Assembly: GCF_000002865.3 (NCBI RefSeq)
Contig: NW_001865047.1
Span: forward strand, 630,482-694,481
From: Monosiga brevicollis MX1
Taxonomy: Eukaryota; Opisthokonta; Choanoflagellata; Craspedida; Salpingoecidae
Length of the DNA: 64,000 nt
Reading direction: 5' to 3'
Shown here piece after piece: positions 33,833 through 47,700 of the stretch; within the stretch, counting starts at the first letter, position 1, and each line of letters starts with the position of its first letter. Both the position numbers and the translations under genes were made by a program. The notes below the pieces were generated by a model. It was not told where the DNA came from and did not search any database. It saw only the letters and a program-made list of their open reading frames with translations.

Positions 33833-36800
33833 ATGGCGGCTGCGGTCCCCGCCGACTTGGACGCCGTTCCAAGGACGGACGTTCTTGACAACGTGACCAA
33901 GCTTCGCCCCAAGCCCGCCAACAAGAGGCCGCCCACCCGCCAGCGAGCTCCAGCTGCTGCTGCCGTCGCCGCCTCCCCCGCTTCTCCCGTCTCCTCCTCG
34001 GCTACAAAACATACTGACCCCAAACCCAAGCGCCGCCGCGTAAGTCGCATTCTCAATCCTTGCTCTTTTGTGCAATGCTTGATTCAAACTGCAAGCACCA
34101 CTGCCTGGCCGTTCAGGCAAGGCTAGTCGTTGTCCCGGTTTAGTCCTTTTTCTTTAGTCCCTTTTCCTGGCTCACCGGCCCTTTGCTTGGTGTCCAATGC
34201 CACCTGTCAGTTCCAGTTTGGTGGCCGTTCCAAGACATATGCCGCAGATCACATTGAGCCTTCCTCAGGCGAAGAAACAGACGGCGATGTCTTTGAATCA
34301 CACACCCCTCGCTCCAACTCAAAGGTACAGGCCCGTGCCCCGAAACTGCCCCAAAACTGCCCCTCTCTCTTCTTCAATCAAGACTGGGACTCAAGTCTTA
34401 GCCGACACCATCTCATTCTTCCACACTGATGCCTGGCTCACCGTGCTTCTTGGGCGCTCTGCCCCTGCTTTAATTCTTTCAGCGCCACAAGATGAGCAAA
34501 AAGGGTCATCGTCGCGTTGACAAGGAGACGGGCGAAGTCTTTTTCAAAAACGTCAAATCCCAAGAGCTCATGTCTGCCATTCAGATGGGCATTCGCCAAT
34601 CTATTGGTATGTCTTTCCCGCCCGTGTGTGCTCCTGAGATTTCCAAAGGACAATTCTTCACACTGACTTGTTGAAATCCCTGACCATAGGTTATGTAATG
34701 CAACGGCGCAAGCGCGACATCTTGGTCCAGGACTTTGACGAAGTCGAGTCTCAAAACTACCCCCGCGAAGGCACCTCGACAACCCCAGCCCATCACTTTG
34801 AGTCTTTCAAGTTTTCCACCTACGCCCCCGTGGCTTATCGCTTTTTCCGTGAAAAGTTTAGCATTGACACTGGCGTACGTAGCTCTGCATCGTTCCCGCC
34901 TTCTTGCCTGCTCTTCAATGGATGATGCATCAACAAAGGAGCAAGCGCCTTTTCCTGTGTGGGACTTTCTTATTTTCTCCTTGAAAACTGGTTTGCGTGC
35001 AAGAGAGGCACCTCACGGTTGATGATCAACAATGCCATTCATGCGCTGTGATTAGGATTTCTTGATGTCGATGTGTGACTCGCCGCTCCGTGAGCTATCC
35101 AATGCCGGTGCCAGTGGCTCGCTGTTCTGGCTCTCCCATGACGATTTGTTCATCGTAAAGACCGTGCAAAAGGGCGAGTCCAAGTTTTTGCGCAAACTCC
35201 TCCCAGCGTACTATCTCAACATTACACAGAACCAACGGACGCTCCTTCCCAAATTCTTTGGTCACTTCTGCTACAAGAGCGCTTCGGGCCGGCACATCCG
35301 CTTCATCATCATGCAAAACATCCTACCCTCGAACCTCTCCTACGCTGAGCGTTATGATCTGAAGGGGTGCGTTCCCAACCCTCGCTTCGCTAAATTTCGT
35401 GCTGTCATCGGCCATCGTCTCACATGGTGCGGACACTCTTGCGCTCTCCTTGGCCTTTGATTGATCCATCCATGGCGGTAGCTCGACCAAGGGACGTTTT
35501 GCCTCTGAAAAAGAGCTGACGAAGAAAAACCCGACGCTCAAAGATATCGACTTTATCAAGAAGCACGCCAACGGCCTCATCATGTCCGACCGCACATATG
35601 AACAGTTGGTCGGCACCATTGAGCGTGACGTCCGTGTTCTTGAATCCTTTCGCATCATGGACTATTCCCTCTTGGTCGGCCTTTTTGTACCATCCCGAGG
35701 CGCGCCGAGCGCCTATTCAAGCTCCTCTGCCCATCAGTTCACTGTGCGAGCCAATGGTATGCTCCATCTCCCACCCACCCCCTGTGTTGCCGAAAGTGTG
35801 CTATTGTCTGGTCAACACATCCATGCGCCCCTTATTCCCACCATGCCTCTTTCTCCTGCCGCCCTGATCTTCTTCCGGTCCTCTGTGTCTTGCCCTTGCT
35901 GCTTTCCTTCTTCGTGATTTTTCTCCTACTATATTATCTGTTCTCCTGCTTCTCATCACGGCGTTTACCCTTTGTTTCCCATCCCTCAGCGAGCGCGAGC
36001 ACAAGTACCGTGCACCTGTGCACCGTTTCCGGTGCCCCTCCCGTCGAGGGGCTCAATCTGAATGGCGTGTACGAGTCCCGCCAGGGTCGCAGCAAGGACG
36101 GGCGCTTCAAGTTTGTGATGGTGCAGACCACTCACAACAACCGTTCACTGGACGAGAGCGACGATCAAACAGATGGCACCTCCGGCCCCAGCTCCGTGAC
36201 CAAACTTTACATGAGCTTTGACGACACCAATTCACAATGGCTCATTGCGCGGGACCCGGAAAACTTTGTGGTACTGGCCAATCTGCAAACATCAGCCATG
36301 TTTCCAAACTCGGCCGATGCGGCTTGGCAAGTCAAGGACGGCGATCACTTTCGGGCCGTTCCCGCCATGGAATCACGGTGTCGCGAGCGTGAAGTTGCCG
36401 TGAACCCCATTGCCAGCAGCAATGCTGCGGCATCGTCACGCATGCGCCGGCGCAACAGCATCGTCTTTCAGACAGTAGATACGGTGCGTGAATGTGCCTT
36501 TCGCTTACTTGCCGTCAGCAAAGGGCTGAAGAGGGCATATTGCTTTTTTTTTTCGGCTCTCGTGCATGATAGTTTCATGCACGTGTGCGTTTTCACATGC
36601 TTCCAGCATGACACACATCAACTCATGCATCCGACTGCTACACTCACGCACATATAGAGTGATGGCGAAGATGATGAGCAGCTCATGAACGGAATCCCCG
36701 CCTACAACAGTGATGGTCAAAAAGTATACCTCTATGTGGGCATTATTGATATTTTGCAAAATTACGGCACGCGCAAAGCGCTCGAGCATACTTACAAGTC

Positions 36801-38193
36801 CATGATCTATGACGGTGACACCGTTTCCGTGCATCGCCCTGACTTTTACCGCGAGCGCTTCCTGCGATTCATGACGGACCAGGTGTTCCGTCCAAGCGGT
36901 GCAGCTTCCGGGCCGGGCTCCCTGCACCTGACCCACCGGCCTGTCAACGGTGCCGGGGCGAACGCGAACCCGGTCGCAGCCACAGGTACGACTGTTGGTA
37001 CGGCGGGCCGTCGGCGCCGCCCGGGCAGCATGTCGGACACGGAGGGGCATAGTGGGACAGAGTCGGCCGCCTCCAGCCGACCGCCATCACAGCGAGACGA
37101 TGACCCGCGCAAACGCACCCTGCGTCCGCAACTTATGACCGACGAGGACCTTGAGCACATGCGTCGCGCAGCCGTTCCGTCGACTCGCCGCCACTCATCC
37201 TCGGCAGCGCCGCCCAAGCACTCTCCGACTACACGCCGTCGCCTTCCGCACAGCGACTCCATTGAGGAGCAAACTCCATCGGATAGTGGGGTGTCGCGAC
37301 CCCCACCTTTGGAGCAGCTGGGTGACGCGCTGGCCCACGCTTCACACGAGGCTGCTTCAGCCCCCGCCACACCCACCAAGATTACAGTTCAGTCGTGGCG
37401 TCTGAGCAAGGATGACGATGAGGATCAAGGTGACGAGCTTGAGAACACGACGGCAGCGGGTGCAGATGTTAGCGCGAGTGAGAGCGAGACGGAAGCCACG
37501 GCTACTGGACCAGAGCTTGGCGAAAATATGGCTGCGCACGTGGGCCGCCTACCCAATGTGTCTCCGCGCGGCCCTGCCTCGAGCTCACCCGTTGGCCGTG
37601 GGGCCTCGATTCCCGGCTCACCACTGGCTAATGTCACGGCAGCACCTCGCGCCAAGGGCGAAGGTGAGGGAACAACAGCCCCCCAAATAGCGGCCAGTTC
37701 TGCCTCCATGGCTACCACACTGCCACCAGCCGCTCGTTTGTTGCTGCATGACTTTGAAGAGGACTCGGAGCCGGATGGCCCGGCCAGCCCAACCAGCCCA
37801 ACCGAAGTTCGGAAAAACGAAGCGCGTACCGTGTCCTCATCCGATGACGGCGAATCGCCTGACGCAGCCGCGTCTGGGCAAGAAACCCTTGTTGCTGATG
37901 TACCTTTGCCAGGCGCGCCTGTGCGTGGCGCTGCGAAACAGCGTTTAGAATCGCCGATCGAACCGCGCCTGGATACTTTGGAACACGTGGATGTTGATGC
38001 CGTGGATGCGACCGAGTTGCATCACCAAGACCAGGACTCCGTGAACAGCGCTGGCGCTTCCTCGCAGCCAAAAACGAAGGGCGAGGTGGCAGAAACAACA
38101 CAGGGCCACGACAAGACTGGTGCTCCAACCTTCGAGCTCGACCAGTCCGGCACTCACAGTGATGAGGACGATATTTCTGAAATTTTGGTTTGA
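33833..38193 (+). CDS. Phosphatidylinositol 4-phosphate 5-kinase (type I) with long tail
   Basis: Exons 33833-34039, 34211-34324, 34483-34606, 34690-34874, 35056-35366, 35482-35756, 35990-36483 and 36658-38193 give 1081 residues. A disordered Pro/Ala/Lys-rich N-terminus is followed by the PIPK catalytic domain: ELMSAIQMGIRQSIG, FKFSTYAPVAYRFFRE, LSNAGASGSLFWLSHDDLFI, IVKTVQKGE (ATP-site Lys), LLPAYYLNITQNQRTLLPKF, RYDLKGSTKGRFA (DLKGS), FRIMDYSLLVG (catalytic MDYSLL), VYLYVGIIDILQNYG, and DTVSVHRPDFYRERFLRFM. It makes PI(4,5)P2 at the plasma membrane, the lipid that also gates the Kir channel in this window. Oddity: after the domain (about residue 645) comes a tail of over 430 Ser/Pro/Glu-rich residues with no recognised domain. 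An insert of about 130 residues interrupts the domain between exons 6 and 8. Confidence 0.93.
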
Positions 38194-39346
38194 GCCAAGC
38201 TCATGACGCACGCTCGAGACTCTGCTAGCCTCTTTTCTTGTTTCTTTCTGGCTCGCGTTGATGACAGGGGCGGGGACATTCTCGTGCTGGTCTTCGCTGG
38301 TCTTGCAAACCTTGACCAGGGCGAGAACGGACGGCTTTGGTCTTGCGCGTGCCTGAAAGTGTGTGCATCCTTGAATTGGGCGATACATGTTTCGCGCTTC
38401 ATTCCCACTTACCCTGACTGTGAATGGTTTTGAAAGATTGACAATTTTCTTTATCTCGTCTTCGTTGCGCATGACATGTTTGCGGCATCCCAATTTTATT
38501 TGCGGCTTGCGTTTTGTGCAGCAATTCTTTTTGTTTGTTTGTTTGTGCAGCTAGGTTCTTTTACTTTGGGGCGCGCATTGCCCTTCTCCTTGGTCTCGCA
38601 TCTTGAGTTTGATCTTCTGTGGGTGGCCAGAACCACCAATTTATGACAAAGCGTTTGGCCCATCTTTTTTTTTTGGTATTGGGAGCAAAACAACCTCATG
38701 TATGCAGCAAACATGTGCACAATCGCTCAACCACAAACAACAAAAACAATCCATCAAAAGCAAAGTCAAAGTTTGGACCTTGTGCTTAGGGCTCATTTTC
38801 TTCTGACGGTTCATATGGAAGGTTATCCAGCCGGTGTGTATAGCTGATCCGAAGCAAGTGGATTATCGTAAAGAAACAGCTGTGAGGCGAGCCCAGGTCT
38901 GAGCATTCCAGATGCCTTGAATCCTTCAGTCTGAAGCTTTCCTCGCGCTCTGGGCGGGCAGCGTAGTGTCTGTTCGTTGGACAAGTCAACCTGTGCTCAA
39001 AAGGCGTTTGGTTGTGCTCTGTCAAGCCAGCAGCGGTGCCTACAAGCGCCGAGCCTGGCAACGGAAGGGGAGGCAAGGTACACGCGCCTATTCAGGGCGT
39101 CAGCACCCGGCCGTCTCCTATCCGTCACCCACCTTCCTTCCACTTGCATCACTTTGATCGCTTTTTTTTTTCTGTTTTCCGTTTCTGCTTCTTGTGTTGA
39201 TTAGTGTCAAGCACGGGTCCACTAAAAGTACACAACAGCAGAGGGAAGCGCGCAGTCAATCGAGCAAGTAGAAAAAAAACAATCGCTGCCAGAAACCAAC
39301 AATACTTTGCGCTGCTGGAGATGCAAAAAAGGGCAAAAAGAAAGCT
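38194..39346. other. Intergenic region 3' of PIP5K
   Basis: No protein gene supported. T-rich stretches (38665-38675, 39160-39175) and a short GTTT repeat (38530-38545) are present. Its right end is the 3' flank of the tRNA gene, with T runs on the minus strand. Confidence 0.5.
39325..39339 (-). terminator. RNA polymerase III terminator of the permuted tRNA
   Basis: On the minus strand a T5 run (39339-39335) starts 7 nt after the end of the 5' half, followed by GCCC and a T6 run (39330-39325). A terminator directly after the 5' half means the transcript ends without a second 3' half, as a permuted gene requires. Confidence 0.75.
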
Positions 39347-39453
39347 TACTAGACCAACGCTCTACCACTGAGCTAAGGCGCCGAGAACCGGTTGAAGGGT
39401 TCCAAGCAGTGGTTATGAGGCACCTACGAGAATTGAACTCGTGACCTTTGGTT
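39347..39453 (-). tRNA. Circularly permuted tRNA-Thr(AGU) gene
   Basis: Read on the minus strand, 39453-39418 is the 3' half of a tRNA (positions 38-73). Then come a 35-nt spacer (39417-39383) and the 5' half (39382-39347, positions 1-37). Rejoined in normal order they make a complete 72-nt tRNA. Acceptor stem GGCGCCT/AGGTGCC pairs fully (one G-U); D stem GCTC/GAGC; anticodon stem TTGGT/ACCAA; anticodon loop CTAGTAA with anticodon AGT (Thr); variable loop AGGTC; T stem ACGAG/CTCGT with loop TTCAATT; discriminator T; no encoded CCA. The break is between 37 and 38, the canonical tRNA intron site. The B box (in the 3' half) therefore precedes the A box (TAGCTCAGTGG). No matching half lies on the outer side of either piece. 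Known processing of such genes goes through a circular RNA intermediate cut at the anticodon loop by tRNA endonuclease. Confidence 0.88.
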
Positions 39454-40364
39454 AACTGTGCTGACAGTGCCGAGCATAAATTTGTATATAAAGCCAAGTA
39501 TTTATATTTGTCATACTATTTTGATGTGGGAAATTCTTATGGGAAAACGCGCGAGATACTTGCGACGTCACTGCTGAGCGCTTCCGTGTTACTGGTCGGT
39601 CAGGCTGGGGGACGCTTGCCGGGTGATGTGGTGCCGGTCACGCTTCTTGTTCATTCCTTCGTCGACGGTGAGCTACATGCTGTGAGCTGCGTTGAGGCTC
39701 TACCTGCCCTTCCATCACCCAGGGCAGACGTCCATTGCTTCAGTGGTGGTAAACGTGCTCCGTTGGCACGAGTTTTGATGCAAGCCCGGGGCGGTCCCCA
39801 ACACGCTGACGATGACTATTCGTGGGCGTGATTCCGCCTACGTGCCCCACAGAGCCCAGCGATCACACACGGTTGTCAGCATGCAGATTCTTCAAGATGG
39901 GGGCCACGCACACGAGTCAAGAAGAAGGCCAGTCACTGCGGTATCGCCGTGGGGAATGAGTTGACGGCATTGTTCATGCTCTACGTTTGCTCTGCGATGA
40001 CTGCTTTTTTCACCACGTCCCGACCGCCATATGGGTTGAAATTCATTAAAAATATCATCAAGCAAATTTGCCTAAAACTTGATTTGAGGCAAAGCAAGTT
40101 TCGAACCCCTCTCAAGCTTGCGCCCATCGTGTTCACCCCTACGGACTGCTATTTAACGTTGAGTTTCCGAATAGCACACCGTGCCGGGGCTGCACTTCTC
40201 ACCGACACTCTATGAACAGCGTGATTTTTCAGCACGCTTGTCTTTTCAACTCTGCTGTTGTCGCGACCGTGGAACGAATTGAGGAAGGTATGGTATACAA
40301 TTGATTGGCAGACGACGGCCGGGAAGTTGTCTACAATTAAAAGGACACGTTAGATATAGGAAAA
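39454..40364. other. Intergenic region 5' of the permuted tRNA
   Basis: It lies between the tRNA and the 3' end of the poly-Asp gene. A plus-strand open frame of 127 codons (39448-39831) overlaps the tRNA's leader and lacks splice or family support. No other feature recognised. Confidence 0.5.
39484..39492 (-). promoter_or_regulatory. TATA-like element upstream of the permuted tRNA
   Basis: The minus strand reads TTTATATAC about 31-40 nt upstream of the first tRNA base (39453). Upstream TATA-like elements are common at Pol III genes whose internal boxes are displaced. The position fits, but the area is A/T-rich, so chance is possible. Confidence 0.4.
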
Positions 40365-42640
40365 TCATTCGTCGGCCGGGGAGGCGTCATCATCATCATC
40401 ATCGTCGTCGTCGTCATCATCATCGTCATCATCGTCGTCATCGCCAACTTCAGATGCGGTAAGGGCAGAGGACGTGCCCTGTGTGACGACAAGCCCTTCG
40501 AGTTTGACAACGGGCGCGTCCAAAAGGATGTCAAGGGTGGCTAATTCTCGCACGGCATCACACAACATGCCCAGCGAGTCCTCCATGGAGGCCGCATATC
40601 TAGAAAAAACCAAGGTACGGGGCGTGGCGAGGTTGAATCAGGCTGTTCCACATGTTTGCTAATGCGAGGCCAAGGCAGACGGACGTGGAAAGGCGCTGGC
40701 GAAAAACGGATGATGTTGGTTGTTTGAGCACGTCCTTGATGGTCTTGACACACAGAATAGTGCTGCTCATTACTGCGATGCGGGACAGACCGACAAGTCG
40801 GTCGAGCACAATGAGAAAGCACGCGTCGAACGGATGCAGCAAAGCAGGACGCCAGAGCCTACCAGTGACAGCTGGTGCCCGCAATTTTTTGGCGGCTTGG
40901 CGCGCGGCATTGTTGATGTAGGCGGCTCGACCTAGGACAAAGTGCATTCATCGCAAAAGCGCAGATTCGGTCAGCCACTCGACAGTCGAAGCCAAGCATG
41001 GCGCAAGGTTGCGGTTTGAACAAACCTTCAAAGCTGGACTCGGCAGTTGCAAACTGCTCCACGCCCGAGAAGGCAGCAGCAACACCCGGAGCAAAGGCTT
41101 GTAGGCATCGAAGCTTGGCATCTGTGGGTTCGCGGGCGTATTCTTTGGTGCAAGCTACAAAGGCCGCTACGGACCCACTGATGGCTCTAATCATAGGAAA
41201 AAGCACATTTATGGGTCAGTCTGTTCAACGGCAACAGAAGGGCAGCGGTGGGTGATGGGAAGATGCACGGGTTCTGGCTTTGATGCGCTCTGGGAGTATA
41301 AACAGACCGTGTGCAGGCCACAAGCTGGTCCTTGGGCCAGCCCGGGCGCGCTCGGCCTTGTGCTTCGATGCACTGCAAGGCACAGATGCAAAAACAAACG
41401 AGAACAAATTCAGGGCGTGCAACTGGAGGGGGCAAAGCTCCATGCCCCAAGCATCCCTTCGTTTAGATTGCGCAGGCACTAGCAGCGAGCAAAGGCATAC
41501 CGCATCTTGGACGGCTTCAAGTTGGGTGGCCATGACAGAGGCAATGTTGAGCATTTCATCGAGAGCCACAGTGCTTTGCTCGGCCAGCAGGGGCATTTCA
41601 AAAACGCGCAGGGCCAGTTCAATGGCAAGTCGGCCGCTGTGTTTGGGTGCGTATGGGCAGGGCTCGTGACGTGAGAAAGGTGCTAAAAGCCATGGCACGG
41701 AGCGGGGCAAGTGCCTCACCGAATCAAAGGGTAGGTGTCGATGATGGCAGGGACGGGGGGACGGCAGTCATTGGTTTGAATGCCCATCTATCTCAGAATG
41801 GTGAGGTAAGGTCAGATGTGAGAGTCAGGGGGACACATTCGTGCTATGGTCATGTGCCCGTGCATGTTGATGGCGGGAGGCACGGACCATAAAGAGAAGC
41901 TGAGCCACGGACTCGGCAATCAAAACACCAGCTTCAGCAATGCCAGCTAATCGGCCCACCAGTGCAGCGGTATCAATGTCGGGTGACTGCAATTGACCTT
42001 CAATCTGTCCGACGCTAACAGTGATGAGCTAAGGCAAAGGGCGAGGTACAGTGGGGCCGATTCCCACGCCGAGTTGGCACGGAATAGAGAAGGACCGGGC
42101 AGGTGGGATGAGCCATGGTCAACATGCGCGTTTGCTTGAAAGCTTAGAGGAAGAGGGCGGGGAAGACAGGCTTAAGCGGCACGCTTGATGCATGGTTACC
42201 TTGGTCTTGCCGATGATGGCGTCGATGCTGCCCAAAAGTGACAGGCGGCTGATGGGCAGAGTACGGTCCGTTAGCAGCAGAGCATCTGATGTCTGTGGCA
42301 TGTCGGCATGGATATCATCAAACAGCAGCAAGGGGACCGAGGGTCAAAACCTGGAGACGTCCTTCCAATCATACAAGCGGAGCAGGAGAACGAAGAAAAG
42401 CGGGAACCGACCGTTTGCAGTGTTTTGATGACGTTATTGGCCACACGCACAGGGTTCTGCAAAGGGTTTGAGCGAACGAGGAAGAGAAACCATTCTCTGA
42501 GTGAGGGTAGCTGCAAAGGGCATTACACGGTTGGCCTCATAGGGGCCGACCTGGTGTGGGCTGATGCCGGGATCAGTTCCACGCGCAGCGCAGAGCTGGC
42601 GCACAAAGTCGCTGCGCCCACGTCCTTGAACTGCCGCCAT
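40365..42640 (-). CDS. All-helical protein with poly-Asp C-terminus, unknown family
   Basis: Eleven exons (42640-42551, 42510-42412, 42292-42200, 42028-41888, 41787-41720, 41636-41501, 41372-41308, 41186-41026, 40931-40863, 40772-40685, 40599-40365) join in phase to 414 residues. Every join was checked; two donors are GTCCGT. The product is mostly predicted helix: REWFLFLVRSNPLQNPVRVA, SRLSLLGSIDAIIGKTK, TAALVGRLAGIAEAGVLIAE, GRLAIELALRVFEMPLLAEQ, AISGSVAAFVACTKEYA, ASMEDSLGMLCDAVRELATL. The C-terminus is a run of about 19 Asp followed by ASPADE, encoded by mixed GAT/GAC codons. There is no clear signal peptide. Some helices are quite hydrophobic, so peripheral membrane association (as in PEX11-like proteins) is possible but not shown. 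I do not recognise the family. Confidence 0.65.
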
Positions 42641-44737
<2,097 letters not shown>

Positions 44738-47700
44738 ATGGAGTCATCTACAAAGGGCTCCAATCAAGCCGAGCCTCCTTTGCCAAGCCCAGACAACGTG
44801 ACTAGTGAGGCGTCCTTTCCTCCAACCTCCCTCAACGACATTGACGAGGCCGAGGGTGTGTCAGTTCAGACAACACAGCCCAGTGCGCCGCCGCCACAAC
44901 CTGCGCCGCTGCAAGCACGCAGGGACCTACATCGTCCGCCCTCGCTCGCAGCCTTTGAGGCTGGGCCTGAAGCTGAAGCTGAGGCTGAGGCTGGGGCTCA
45001 GGCTGTCTCAGACTCCGAGCCCGACTCTCCGCTTCACCTTCGCTCCTCCTCCGTTCACTCTGCTGAGCGCCAGCTCCACCGGCGCCACCACTCCCACAAC
45101 TCTCTCAAAAACGCCGAGAGCAGCGCTCGTCACCGACGAGAAAGCGGCCGTCACTCCTCCCGTGCCAGCTCACGTGGACCCTCGCGCAATGCCAGCCTTA
45201 CTGACTTTAGCACCGTTCATCATGGGCCGCCTCATGCGTCTCATTCACACCACTACCATTCCCACCCGCACCCGCACCACGTTCATAATCCCGGCCACCG
45301 CCACCACGTCACACCCTCCTCTCACACGGTCAAGGGTCGTTTCCAAATCAAACGCACCGACGAGCGCACCGATCCAACACCACCCGAGGATCACGAGTCA
45401 CATTCCCAGGAGGTGCAAGGCGATAAAGTTGACAACCCCACTGCCGCTCCCCATCCGACCTCGCCATCACTTCAAACTAGCCCTGCGTCGGCGTCGGCGT
45501 CGGCGTCGGCCTCCGCCTTGCCGGAGGTTGATCCTGCTTTGATGGCGTCTGCCGAGTCATTGGCCGTCCCTGTCACGCCACCATGCTCGCCCATTGTCGT
45601 ACAAGAGAGTGAAGACGCCAGCGCCAATGAGGAAGCCCCACGCCGAAGCCGCTTCCGCATCTTGAACACCCACGTGTCAGAATCGAATGAGCGCCTGAAT
45701 CGCGGCTCCAACTTAGAATCGGACCCCGACTCCGATGCCGGTATGCTCTTACTCCTTGACTTGCCATCGTTCCATTCTCACCCTCGCAAAGGGCCTCGTG
45801 TCTGAAATCAAACCTAACTCTAGTTTCTGTCCGATTTCATACATCATCACGGTAGCCTCTGATGCCCCGACGTCGGATGCCAATGACGATGACAACGGCC
45901 TTACCCTTCGTTATCTGCAGCAAAGGCGGCCCACGGTTCATAATTCTGCCCCTGAAGAGGAATCCGAGGCCCTCTCCGAGCACGCGCAAAACCTCATCAA
46001 TCTATTTGCACCGCCCAGCAGTGGCGATGACATGTCCGTTGCTCACGACAATGAGGAACTCACTTCACACACCGACCAGGCCAGCGATGCCCGTGTTGTA
46101 GCAGATGCCAGCCAGTCCGTTAACCACAGTCGCAAAACTGTGCGCTTTGATGCCGAGCGCAACCAAACAGAAGGGAATCATGAGGGTCACATCTCAGTTC
46201 CGAGGCCCTCCTCCAAGAGTACGACTGCAACCCGCTCCCCAAGTCAACGGCGCCGCATCAACCAGGGTCTGGATGAGGTTTGCCTCTCCTCATTGCCCGA
46301 TGCCACTCGACGAGCGGATCTGCACAGCGATGCCTCTGCTCGTGCCAGCATCACCCAAGATTTGCATCGCGTGACCAAACGGAACGCAACCTCCCACCCC
46401 GGTTTGTCACTGCCTCAAGCCGTGTGGTCATTCACGCGACTCGCTCAATGGGCTCAGCTCATCTGATCGACTGACTTGTTGTTCCCTCTTCGTTCACGCA
46501 GATCGGCTCAGTAGCAGTCGTCGTCGAAATTTGGAGACAATTCTGCATAACCGCGTGCATCGCCGCCATGTGAAATCAGACCAACACCACACCGCCGGCT
46601 ATCAGAGCGAAGCACATTTGCCCTTCAACCCCGACCTGGGCCTCGGCCGCTCTCCGCCCGGCATGAGCGACCTCGAACAAGAGCTCACGCGCAGCAAGTT
46701 TCGGTTGGGTACCATTAGTTTTCTGCTCATTTTGGGTGCGCTAGCTGCCATTATTGATTACGTCATCGAGCTGGTCGGCTCGCACCTCGTCAACCTGCGT
46801 GGGCGAATCGCCACCAGTACACAACTCAGCTATTCGGCTCAATTTGGCTACTGGATGCTCTCAACTGTCGGATTGGCCGTTGCTGCAACCATGGTAACAT
46901 TTTACGTGTCTCCAGCCGCGCGAGGCAGTGGTATCCCGGTACGTCTTTCCGAACATGGATGGCTAATCAATACGCGTGCTCCCATCCGTCTTCCTCACCG
47001 GCCCCCTCCGTTGGAAATCAGCAACTGCGTGTGTTCCTGTCGGGGGCCAAGATGCAGGGCGAATTCACGGTGCGAACCTTGATTGCCAAGAGCATTGGCT
47101 TGACTCTGGGCTTGGGTTCAGGGCTTTTTGTCGGTGCGTCTTGCCGTGGCCCATCTCAATTTGGCGCGTTCCAACAAAAAACTTCTTTCGTCTGGTTATT
47201 AAGACAAGTCTCAAAGCAAGGCGAGCGGTGACGCCCAAGTTGTGCCTCCGAACCAAAGAAGACTCATTCACTTCCTATCCTCTCACCAATTCACTCACAT
47301 TTAGGCAAAGAAGGGCCTTTTGTTCATATTGCCGCCATTATTGCCTTGCTGATGGTGACCTACATCCCGGCTTTTGATGATTTACGAGATAACCTACCCA
47401 TTGTGCACCAGCTCTGCTCTTCAGCGGCTGCCGTGGGCGTTTCGTCATCCGTGCGTGCTCCAGTGGGTGGGTTGCTCTTCAGCGTCGAGAGTACTTCCGT
47501 ATCCTACCAAGTCGAGAATTTCTGGAAGGGCTTCTTTGCCTCAGCGGCGGGCGCAGTATTTGTTTACCTCGTGACGGGTGATCACTTCCACTACATCGGC
47601 ACTGAGCTCAAGCTCAACGGGTTTGATCGCGCTGAGCTGGTCGCTTTCACGATTATCGGCATTGGGGGCGCTCTCCTCGGCGCGCTCTTTGTCCACATCC

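Noticed and set aside
39448-39831. 127-codon plus-strand frame beside the tRNA
   Set aside because: It overlaps the tRNA leader, shows no family resemblance and lacks splice partners.
40085-40135. GGGGTTCGAAAC on the minus strand resembling a B box / T loop
   Set aside because: The flanking bases do not form a T stem and no D arm or anticodon arm is nearby.
40600-40947. Minus-strand frame with FDACFLIVLDRLVGL resembling a membrane protein
   Set aside because: The hydrophobic part lies in an intron between two phase-consistent exons of the poly-Asp gene.
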